Shown here one piece after another: positions 11,901 to 23,900 of a stretch of DNA of 64,000 nt; position 1 is the stretch's first letter, and each line of letters begins with the position of its first letter. Under the pieces are notes generated by a model. It ran no database searches. It had not been told where the DNA came from and saw nothing but the letters and a program-made list of their open reading frames with translations. Origin of the DNA: Melieria omissa. Its lineage: Eukaryota > Arthropoda > Insecta > Diptera > Ulidiidae. The DNA is taken from the NCBI GenBank assembly GCA_963971225.1, contig OZ020269.1, forward strand, positions 19,652,921-19,716,920. The letters run 5' to 3'. The position numbers were made by a program, and so were the translations under genes.

Positions 11901-14900
11901 AACCTTCACAAGAACCGGAGTCAGTATCAGTTCCTTTCGAAACAGCACCTACCGGGGCTGAAACTGAGCCAGTCACAGTGCCTGCCGCGGAACCTGTACA
12001 AGAACCGGAGCCAGCTCCCGTTTCGAACGAAACAGCAGCACCTATAGCTGCAGCTGAGCCAGCCCTAGCACCTACCGCGGAACCTTCACAAAAACCGGAG
12101 CCAGCTCCCGTTTCGAGTGAAACAGCAGCACCTATAGCTGCAGCTGAGCCAGCCCCAGCACCTGCCGCGGAACCTTCACAAGAACCGGAGTCAGTATCAG
12201 TTCCTGTCGAAACAGCACGTACCGGGGCTGAAACTGAGCCGGTCACAGTGCCTGCCGCGGAACCTGTACAAGAACCAGAGCCAGCTCCCGTTTCGATCGA
12301 AACAGCAGCTCCTATAGCTGCAGCTGAGCCAGCACCAGCACGTGCCGCGGAACCTTCACAAGAACCGGAGCCAGTATCAGTTCCTGTCGAAACAGCCCCT
12401 ACCGTGGCTGAAACTGAACCAGTCACAGTGCCTGCCGCGGAACCTGTACAAGAACCCGAGCCGGCTCCCGTTTCGACTGAAACAGTAGCACCTATAGCTG
12501 CAGCTGAGCCAGCCCTAGCACCTACCGCGGAACCTTCACAAAAACCGGAGCCAGCTCCCGTTTCGACTGAAACAGCAGCACCTATAGCTGCAGCTGAGCC
12601 AGCCTCAGCACCTGCCGCGGAACCTTCACAAGAACCGGAGCCAGTATCAGTTCCTGTCGAAACAGCACCTACTGGGGCTGAAACTAAGCCAGTCACAGTG
12701 CCTGCAGCGGAACCTGTACAAGAACCAGACCCAGCTCTCGTCTCGAACGAAACAGCAGCACCTATAGCTGCAGCTGAGCCAGTCCCAGCACCTGCCGCGG
12801 AAACTTCACAAGAACCGGAGCCAGATCCCGTTTCGACTGAAACAGCAGCTCCTATAGCTGCAGCTGAGCCAGCCGCGGAACCTATACAGGAACCGGAGCC
12901 AATATCAGTTCCCATCGAAACAGCACCTACCGGGGCTGAAACTGCGCCGGTCGCGGTGCCTGCTGCAGAACCTTCACAAGAACCGGAGCCAGCCCCCGTT
13001 TCGACTGAAACAGCAGCAGCTATAGCTGCAGCTGAGCCAGCCTCAGCACCCGCCGCGGAACCTTCACAAGAACCGGAGCCAGTATCAGTTCCTGTCGAAA
13101 CAGCACCTACCGTGTCTGAAACTGAGCCAGTCACAGTGCCTGCCGCGGAACCTGTACAAGAACCAGAGCCAGCTCCCGTTTCGACTGATACAGCAGCACT
13201 TATAACTGCAGCTGAGCCAGCCCCAGCACCTGCCGCGGAACCTTCACAAGAACCGGAGCCAGCTCCCGTTTCGAACGAAACAGCAGCACATATAGCTGCA
13301 GCTGAGCCAGTCCCAGCACCTGCCGCGGAACCTTCACAAGAACCGGAGCCAGTATCAGTTCCTGTCGAAACAGCACCTACCGTGGCTGAAACTGAGCCAG
13401 TCACAGTGCCTGCCGCGGAACCTGTACAAGAACCAGAGCCAGCTCCCGTTTCGAACGAAACAGCAGCTCCTATAGCTGCAGCTGAGCCAGCCGCAGCACC
13501 TGCCGCGGAACCTTCACAAGAACCGGAGCCAGTATCAGTTCCTGTCGGAACAGCACCTACCTCGGCTGAAACTGAGCCGGCGGCGGTGCCTGACACGGAA
13601 CCTGTACAAGAACAAAAGCCAGCACCCATTTCGACTGAAACAGCAGCGTCTATAGCTGAAGCTGAACCAGCCCCAGCACCTGCCGCGGAAACTTCACAAG
13701 AACCGGAGCCAGTATCAGTTCCTGTCGAAACAGCACCTACCGTGGCTGAAACTGAGCCAGTCACAGTGCCTGCCGCGGAACCTGTACAAGAACCAGAGCC
13801 AGCTCCCGTTTCGACTGATACAGCAGCACTTATAACTGCAGCTGAGCCAGCCCCAGCACCTGCCGCGGAACCTTCACAAGAACCGGAGCCAGCTCCCGTT
13901 TTGAACGAAACAGCAGCACATATAGCTGCAGCTGAGCCAGTCCCAGCACCTGCCGCGGAACCTTCACAAGAACCGGAGCCAGTATCAGTTCCTGTCGAAA
14001 CAGCACCTACCGTGGCTGAAACTGAGCCAGTCACAGTGCCTGCCGCGGAACCTGTACAAGAACCAGAGCCAGCTCTCGTTTCGAACGAAACAGCAGCACC
14101 TATAGCTGCAGCTGAGCCAGCCCCAGCACCTGCCGCGGAACCTTCACAAGAACCGGAGCCAGTATCAGTTCCTGTCGAAACAGCACCTACCGTGGCTGAA
14201 ACTGAGCCAGTCACAGTGCCTGCCGCGGAACCTGTACAAGAACCAGAGCCAGTATCAGTTCCTGTCGGAACAGCACCTACCTCGGCTGAAACTGAGCCGG
14301 CGGCGGTGCCTGACACGGAACCTGTACAAGAACAAAAGCCAGCACCCATTTCGACTGAAACAGCAGCGTCTATAGCTGAAGCTGAACCAGCCCCAGCACC
14401 TGCCGCGGAAACTTCACAAGAACCGGAGCCAGTATCAGTTCCTGTCGAAACAGCACCTACCTCGGCTGAAACTGAGCCGGCGGCGGTGCCTGACACGGAA
14501 CCTGTACAAGAACAAAAGCCAGCACCCATTTCGACTGAAACAGCAGCGTCTATAGCTGAAGCTGAACCAGCCCCAGCACCTGCCGCGGAAACTTCACAAG
14601 AACCGGAGCCAGTATCAGTTCCTGTCGAAACAGCACCTACCGTGTCTGAAACTGAGCCAGTCACAGTGCCTGCCGCGGAACCTGTACAAGAACCAGAGCC
14701 AGCTCCCGTTTCGACTGATACAGCAGCACTTATAACTGCAGCTGAGCCAGCCCCAGCACCTGCCGCGGAACCTTCACAAGAACCGGAGCCAGTATCAGTT
14801 CCTGTCGAAACAGCACCTACCGTGGCTGAAACTGAGCCAGTCACAGTGCCTGCCGCGGAACCTGTACAAGAACCAGAGCCAGCTCTCGTTTCGAACGAAA

Positions 14901-17900
14901 CAGCAGCACCTATAGCTGCAGCTGAGCCAGCCCCAGCACCTGCCGCGGAACCTTCACAAGAACCGGAGTCAGTATCAGTTCCTGTCGAAACAGCACCTAC
15001 CGGGGCTGAAACTGAGCCGGTCACAGTGCCCGCCGCGGAACCTGTACAAGAACCGGAGCCAGCTCCCGTTTCGACTGAAACAGCAGCACCTATAGCTGCA
15101 GCTGAGCCAGCCCTAGCACCTACCGCGGAACCTTCACAAAAACCGGAGCCAGCTCCCGTTTCGAGTGAAACAGCAGCACCTATAGCTGCAGCTGAGCCAG
15201 CCCCAGCACCTGCCGCGGAACCTTCACAAGAACCGGGGCCAGTATCAGTGCCTGTCGCAACAGCACCTACCGTGGCTGAAACTGAGCCAGTCACAGTGCC
15301 TGCCGCGGAACCTGTACAAGAACCAGAGCCAGCTCTCGTTTCGAACGAAACAGCAGCACATATAGCTGCAGCTGAGCCAGTCCCAGCACCTGCCGCGGAA
15401 CCTTCACAAGAACCGGAGCCAGTATCAGTGCCTGTCGCAACAGCACCTACCGTGGCTGAAACTGAGCCAGTCACAGTGCCTGCAGCGGAACCTGTACAAG
15501 AACCGGAGCCAGCTCCCGTTTCGAATGAAACAGCAGCACCTATAGCTGCAGCTGAGCCAGCCCCAGCACCTGCCGCGGAACCTGTAAATGAACTCGAGCC
15601 AGTATCAGTTCCTATCGAAACAGCACCTACCGGGGCTGAAACTGAGCCAGTCGCAGTGTCTGCCGCGGAACCTGTACAAGAGCCGGAGCCAGCCTCCGTT
15701 TCGACTGAAACAACAACTCCTATAGCTGCAGCTGAGCCAGCCCCAGCACCTGCCGCGGAACCTTCACAAGAACCGGAGCCAATATCAGTTCCTGTCGAAA
15801 CAGCACCTACCGGGGCTGAAACTGAGCCAGTCACAGTGCCTGCAGCGGAACCTGTACAAGAACCAGAGCCAGCTCTCGTTTCGAACGAAACAGCAGCAGC
15901 TATAGCTGCAGCTGAGCCAGCCTCAGCACCTGCCGCGGAACCTGTAAATGAACTCGAGCCAGTATCAGTTCCTATCGAAACAGCACCTACCGGGGCTGAA
16001 ACTGAGCCAGTCGCAGTGTCTGCCGCGGAACCTGTGCAAGAGCCGGAGCCAGCCTCCGTTTCGACTGAAACAACAACTCCTATAGCTGCAGCTGAGCCAG
16101 CCCCAGCACCTGCCGCGGAACCTTCACAAGAACCGGAGCCAATATCAGTTCCTGTCGAAACAGCACCTACCGGGGCTGAAACTGAGCCAGTCACAGTGCC
16201 TGCAGCGGAACCTGTACAAGAACCAGACCCAGCTCTCGTTTCGAACGAAACAGCAGCACCTATAGCTGCAGCTGAGCCAGCCCCAGCACCTGCCGCGGAA
16301 CCTGTAAATGAACTCGAGCCAGTATCAGTTCCTATCGAAACAGCACCTACCGGGGCTGAAACTGAGCCAGTCGCAGTGTCTGCCGCGGAACCTGTACAAG
16401 AGCCGGAGCCAGCCTCCGTTTCGACTGAAACAACAACTCCTATAGCTGCAGCTGAGCCAGCCCCAGCACCTGCCGCGGAACCTTCACAAGAACCGGAGCC
16501 AATATCAGTTCCTGTCGAAACAGCACCTACCGGGGCTGAAACTGAGCCAGTCACAGTGCCTGCAGCGGAACCTGTACAAGAACAAGAGCCAGCTCTCGTT
16601 TCGAACGAAACAGCAGCACCTATAGCTGCAGCTGAGCCAGTCCCAGCACCTGCCGCGGAAACTTCACAAAAACCGGAGCCAGCTCCCGTTTCGACTGAAA
16701 CAGCAGCACCTATAACTGCAGCTGAGCCAGCCCCAGCACCTTCCGCGGAACCAGTACAAGAACCGGAGCCAGTATCAGTTCCTGTCGCAACAGCACCTAC
16801 CGTGGCTGAAACTGAGCCAGTCACAGTGCCTGCAGCGGAACCTGTACAAGAACCGGAGCCAGCTCCCGTTTCGACTGAATCGGCAGCACCTTTAGCTGCA
16901 GCTGAGCCAGCACCTGCCGCGGAACCTTCACAAGCACCGGAGCCAGATCCCGTTTCGACTGAAACAGCAGCTCCTATAGCTGCAGCTGAGCCAGTCACAG
17001 CACCCGCCACGGAACCTATACGGGAACCGGAGCCAATATCAGTTCCTGTCGAAACAGCAGCACCTATAGCTGCAGCTGAGCCAGTCCCAGCACCTGCCAC
17101 GGAACCTTCACTAGAACCGGAGCCAGTATCACTTCCTGTCGAAACAGCACCTACCGTGTCTGAAACTGAGCCAGTCACAGTGCCTGCCGCGGAACCCTCA
17201 CAAGAACCGGAGCCAGATCCCGTTTCGACTGAAACAGCAGCTCCTATAGCTGCAGATGAGCCAGCCCCAGCACCTGCCGCGGAACCTTCACAAGAACCGG
17301 AGCCAGCTCCCGTTTCGACTGAAGCAGCAGCACCTATAGCTGCAGCTGAGCCAGCTCCAGCACCTGCCGCGGAACCTTCACAAGAACCGGAGCCAGCTCC
17401 CGTTTCGACTGAAACAGCAGCACCTATAGCTGCAGCTGAGCCAGCCCCAGCAGCTGCTGCGGAACCTGTAAAAGAACCGGAGCCAGTATCAGTTCCTGTC
17501 GACACAGTACCTACCGTGGCTAAAACTGAGCCAGTCACAGTGCCTGCCGCGGAACCTGTACAAGAACCAGAGCCAGCTCCCGTTTCGAACGAAACAGCAG
17601 CACCTATAGCTGCAGCTGAGCCAGTCCCAGCACCTGCCGCGGAAACTTCACAAGAACCGGAGCCAGATCCCTTTTCGACTGAAACAGCAGCTCCGATAGC
17701 TGCAGCTGAGCCAGCCACAGCAGCCGCCGCGGAACCTTCACAAGAACCGGAGCCAGCTCCCGTTTCGACTGAAACAGCAGCACCTATAGCTGCAGCTGAG
17801 CAAGCCACAGCACCCGCCGCGGAACCTATACGGGAACCGAAGCCAGTATCAGTTCTAATCGAAACAGAACCTACCGTGGCTGAAACTGAGCCAGTCACAG

Positions 17901-20900
17901 TGTCTGCAGCGGAACCTGTACAAGAACCAGAGCCAGCTCCCGTTTCGAACGAAACAGCAGCACCTATAGCTGCAGCTGAGCCAGTCCCAGCACCTGCCGC
18001 GGAAACTTCACAAGAACCAGAGCCAGATCCCTTTTCGACTGAAACAGCAGCTCCGATAGCTGCAGCTGAGCCAGCCACAGCAGCCGCCGCGGAACCTTCA
18101 CAAGAACCGGAGCCAGCTCCCGTTTCGACTGAAACAGCAGCACCTATAGCTGCAGCTGAGCCAGCCCCAGCAGCTGCTGCGGAACCTGTAAAAGAACCGG
18201 AGCCAGTATCAGTTCCTGTCGACACAGTACCTACCGTGGCTAAAACTGAGCCAGTCACAGTGCCTGCCGCGGAACCTGTACAAGAACCAGAGCCAGCTCC
18301 CGTTTCGAACGAAACAGCAGCACCTATAGCTGCAGCTGAGCCAGTCCCAGCACCTGCCGCGGAAACTTCACAAGAACCAGAGCCAGATCTATTTTCGACT
18401 GAAACAGCAGCTCCGATAGCTGCAGCTGAGCCAGCCACAGCACCCGCCGCGGAATCTTCACAAGAACCGGAGCCAGCTCCCGGTTCGACTGAAAAAGCAG
18501 CTCCTATAGCTGCAGCTGAGCTAGCCACAGCACCCGCCGTGGGACCTATACGGGAACTGGAGCCAGTATCAGTTCCTGTCGAAACAGCACCTACCGTGGC
18601 TGAAACTGAGCCATCCCCAGCAGCTGCTGCAGAACCTGTACAAGAACCGGAGCCAGTATCAGTTTCTGTCGAAACAGCACCTACCGTGCCTGAAACTGAG
18701 CCAGTCGCAGTGCCTGCCGCGGAACCTTCACAAGGACCGGAGCCAGATCCCGTTTCGACTGAAACAGCAGCTCCTATAGCTGCAGCTGAGCCAGCCACAG
18801 CACCCGCCGCGGAACCTATACGAGAACCGGAGCCAGTATCAGGTCCTGTCGAAACAGCACCTACGGGGGCTGAAACTGAGCCGGTCGCGGTGCCTGACAC
18901 GGAACTTGTACAAGAACCAAAGCCAGCTCCCGTTTCGACTGAAGTAGCAGATCCTATAGCTGCATCTGAGCTAGCCACAGCACCCGCCGCGGAACCTATA
19001 CGGGAACCGGAGCCAGTATCAGTTCCTGTCGAAACAGCACCTACCGTGGCTGAAACTGAGCCAGCCGCAGCACCTGCCGCGGAACCTGTACAAGAACCAG
19101 AGCTAATTCCAACTTCAAATGAAGCAGCACCTACCGGGGCCGTTGCGAATGTAACAGCAGCTCCTCTAGCTGCAGCTGAGCCAGCCACAGTACCTGCAGC
19201 GGAACCTGTACAAGAACCGAAGCCAGTATCCGTCCCTGTACAAACAGCAGCCACCGTGGCTGTAGCTAAGCCAGTCGCGGTGATTGGACAATCAATTCCT
19301 ACTAAATCGGACACCAATTCAATAAAAAATCTGCCCATTTATAAAGAAATTTCAACTAGTGGACCAAGTCAGCCCACTAAAGACATTGCAGCCGCAACTA
19401 AAAACGTATTGCCCGAAAATGTAGAGTTAGGTGCCAGTTGTTTGACACAGGATGTGGCAGCAACGCCATTGCCTTCAAGTTCCCTAGGTAAAACCACTCA
19501 AAGGCTGCTGCGTAGACAAAACAATGTAGTTGACACAACACCGAGCTATGACGAGCCCCAGTCGAGAACGGTCAGTCGCTTGGCAACCCTTTGCAGGTCC
19601 TATATCAAGGACAAGCAATTGCTGGCCGCACTCGAGAAGCGTCGACGTCAGACATTGATAATGCAAAGATATCTGAGTTCCTTCGATACCGTAGAGGCTG
19701 CCGATGAAACGGCATGCAAATGACAACTACTTGAAAACAATACATTTAATTTTAACTTTATAAATGATATTCTCTTCTCAGATCAATTAAGTTCCGACTC
19801 TAACCACACCGACGAAAGCGCCGGCACAACCGTCGAAATATTCCCGATAAACTGTGATAACATTGAGCACAGAGTAGGCGTGGGCGTGAGCCATGAGCTC
19901 GACGCTGTTGCAACGTCTGTTCCGCTCAAAGTCAACACTAACACTGCTAACATTTCTACTAACACCACAACTCACACTTTCAATGCAAATTGCGACTGCA
20001 ATCATAGCGACCAATGCAATCAACACGTTGCCAACAATAACAATGTTAACAGTGACGATGACGAAGTCCTGTTGAGACATTTCGTGCCAGGTAACACAAG
20101 GCGAGACTCGGGGTCATTTAAATGATTGCCGCCAGATGCCACTTCTAATCATTTAAATAATCGAACTTGGATAGACTCGGTATCTTGAGACGGGTTTCAA
20201 ATTGAAGGACTTAAGAACTTTTCGAATGGAAGGTAGAAACAATCGCTTAGCTTACAGACCTGCCGAGTTGTGCAAAGAACTCAATGTCACTGTTAGATGA
20301 GTCCAAATCTTTTGTAAATAACAGTTGTATGTAAATAGTTTTTACAACAATTCTGAAATTTAAAACTCTCTATGTACTTGTTGAGATTATTCTTTTAGTA
20401 AATAAACTGTTTGAGCGAATATTTACTGGCAATTCTTTTTATTTCAAATCCACTCAAATACTTCGCTATCCAAGTTCGTTCCAGACTCTGAGGCTCACAT
20501 CGGTCGGTGTTGTGTTACGTATAAATTGTGTTCTTGTTGTTTGTGTCTCGCTAATCTGTACTCGTATTGGTTTGTTGCTATGTTTATGTGCAAACGCTTT
20601 CACATTTCGAAAGTTATTACTGACTCGCCGCAATGTTGTGACTTGCAGGTTCGATAGCAGAGCGGGAGTACAAGAAGTGGAACAATGCGGTAGAGATGCC
20701 TAACAATCCGTACGCGCCGGAAGCGCTCAAAAAACGCATCAGCGGCAGCCAGGAGCGCTTCATGGATCTGCCCAACATAAGTCCGAGCAGCGAACAAAAT
20801 CCCATCGAGCTCATAAAGAACGCGCAGAATGAGTCCGACACCGAAGAGGAGAATCGCGAAAGCGACTACAAGAGGTATGTGCCCACCCATCCAGTCCACT

Positions 20901-23900
20901 ACTCACTGGCTAACGCACATTCGCATTGGCAGGTACAGTCGCGACTACTACATAAACGATGCCAAACAGTGCGGCAGTAGTCCCAGACGCCAAACGGCCA
21001 GCCCGAACATCAGTGACGATCCCAGCACCGATATCGCCATCAATGAGGTAAATGCGCACGACAAAAATTCAAGTAGTCCGCATAGTAAAAAGCATAGCGA
21101 TTGTCATTGGACCCTTTCCACTCCAGTGCGTCGTAGCAGTTCCCTAAAATTCATTAACAGCCGCTCGTCACCAAAATCACATTACAACTCCACCACCACT
21201 CCCCACACCTATCACCAACAGACGCATCTACTATTGCCACCGCGACCCTTCACCTCGGCATCACATTATGACCGCGCGGACCGGGTGCACGACGCCGACG
21301 ACCGCTACGACAACGACAGCGACCTACACTACAACGACGACATACGTTCGCAGTGCTCGTGGCGCAGCGCCAACTCGGTGGCGTGCAACTCGAACGCGAC
21401 GCTTCCCAAACGGCGCACGCTCTCCTCGCTCAGCATGCACAGCTGTGTCAGCGGCTTCAGCGGCTTTAGCTCTTCGTCGTTGAAGAAGCGTTCGCTGCCC
21501 AATACCGGCGTCCTGTCGCAATTCGAGAAGCAATTGCTGCACAAGGACCTCAAGCGTAACAGCTTTCGTGCCACCTCGGCCACCACCAAAGATTTCGTCA
21601 TGAATCCGCTTTTCGAGCGCGCTCAGCTCAGCGGCGACGACGGCCGGCCGAAGCTGTCGCTCAAGCCGGACAACGACGATCAGGTCGACTCGGGCGTGGA
21701 CAGTTGTCTGAACGGCTTCAGCGAAACCGATGCGAAGACCAGCAACAACAGTTTGTTGTTTTAAATTTCAGGGTTTTGGGCCGTTGTTGGTGGACACTAG
21801 GACAGTAGTAGTTCTAAGCAAATGGGTGCACCCAGACACAAACAAACACATACACACACATAGTTGCATATCACACGCACGCATACCTATACATACATAT
21901 TACTAGTCAGTAATACAACGCCTAGTGTAAGTCGAACAGAGAATCTTGATGTGAACGGAATTTAAGTGGCAGCTTAGAGCGGTTACGACCCCAGGTGCTC
22001 GCCAGGTCCCAATGAATCTCCGCAGCACTGAACCCAGCAGTAATGCATAAACTAGACGCATAGCTGTACGTCGTTTGGTCGGCGGCGCCGCTTGGACCAA
22101 TGTCCACTGCGCCATGCAACCAGACACTTAACAACCGCCAGGGCCATTCTCCAATTGTGCCATTTTCCAACGTTTTTTCAACACACAACACAAAACTCCC
22201 CCCAAACTGCACCGCAAGAACCCCGTTTTGAAATGTTCAATTGCACTGGAATGCTAAGACATGGTTGAAAGCTACTAATCCGCTAGAACAGCTGCTACCG
22301 GAAATGCTTTTTGAATTTGTGTTTTGTTTTTTTTGAAAATATCTAAATTAGCAAACGTCTAGAATTGTTTTGATTTCCCACACACATCAAATTGGATTGT
22401 TTTATTTTCGCCGCTCCTAAGTTTGCATTTGTTGTAATTCAACTACATATTTTTTCGTTTTTAAATTCTAATTTTGTTTAGCTACACATTAAGTAAAATT
22501 GTTACATTGTATGAGTGCACATTTTTGAATAGTTTATACGCAGCTGCATTGAATTGAAATCGTTATTTATTTTCTGAAATAAAGCTTGAAATTTTTTAAC
22601 CAACAACCAAACCAAGAAACAAATGTTTTTAGTAAAATTGTTTGCCAGCATTTTCTGATTGATTTGTAAATTTTGTGGCGAGCAAATTTCAATGCGAACA
22701 TTGGTGAGTTGGTAAGTATGGACGCAAAAAATCTCAAAAGAACGGATATTCGAACAATCAACTCGATGCGGTGCGATGTTGTTGACTGTGTAATGTACTA
22801 CAAAAACAAAAACACTATTATTTGCAGCAGCTGCTTTCGAAACGGACAGCATTGGTAAATTTTACTAACAACATTTGTTTCGCACACGGCATGCCATGTA
22901 TTTATTCACACCAAATCAGTTGGTCAGCAAGAGAACTGTGGATCGAATCGAATTTCAATGTGCTAAAGTATGTTAACCCTTTCGCTACAGGATTTTTTCT
23001 GGAGAATGTTAAATCCAAATTCTTCGACTTAACCCCCTGTGTGGTCATAGTAACAGCGTTCCGTAAAATTTTTTGGGAAAAGGTTTTCCTAAATCTGTTT
23101 TTTGGGATGTGTCCATATGGCAAAAACTTTCATCAACGGTAATAAAAAACGCACGTTTACAAAATTTTGTGTTACATTAGATTTGATTGGGTTGAGATTT
23201 TATGACCCTACAAGTAATTCGTTGTCATATGGCAACAAACAATAGGTACCCCGTTAGAATTCGACTTTCAAAACAATTAGAAACACGTCTTTAATTATTT
23301 CTCGTTTGAAGTTCTTCTACCATGTTTGAAATAACTCATTTAATCATGTTTCTTTATACACTTTTTGAACCCTTTGTTTACCCCGTTAAATTCCGATTCA
23401 AAAACATTACAAACACGTTTTACATTATTTCTCGTTTGAAGTACTTTTACCAACTTTGAAGGAAAAAAACCATGAAATCATGTTTCTCCATACAAATTTT
23501 TAACCCTTGGTTTACCCAGTTCAATTTAGATTTAAAAAAATTACAAACACGTTTCAAATAATTCTCATTTGAAGTACTTTGAAATCAAAAAAACCATGAA
23601 ATCATGCTTCTGCATACGAATTTTTAACCCTTGGTTTACCCAGTTAGATTTTGATTTTCAAAAAAAGAAAACCAAGTGCCGATTTATTTCCCATTTGAAG
23701 TGTTTTCACAAAGTTTGAAGTTAAAAAAACCTTAAAACATGTTTCCCCGTAAAAACTTTTAACCCTTGGTTTACCCTGTTAGATTTCGATTTTCGCAAAC
23801 ATTACTAACACCTTTTAAATTATCTCTCGTTTGAATCACTTTTACCATCTTTCAAGGCAAAAAAAACCATGAAATCATGTTTCTGCATACAAATTGTTAA

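Noticed and set aside
9799..19338. 3,179-codon minus-strand frame as a gene
   Set aside because: It has only a Gly/Ser/Ala/Thr repeat as product, no exons around it, and is explained by a stop-free unit copied many times. The plus-strand frame links to exons with correct phases on both sides.
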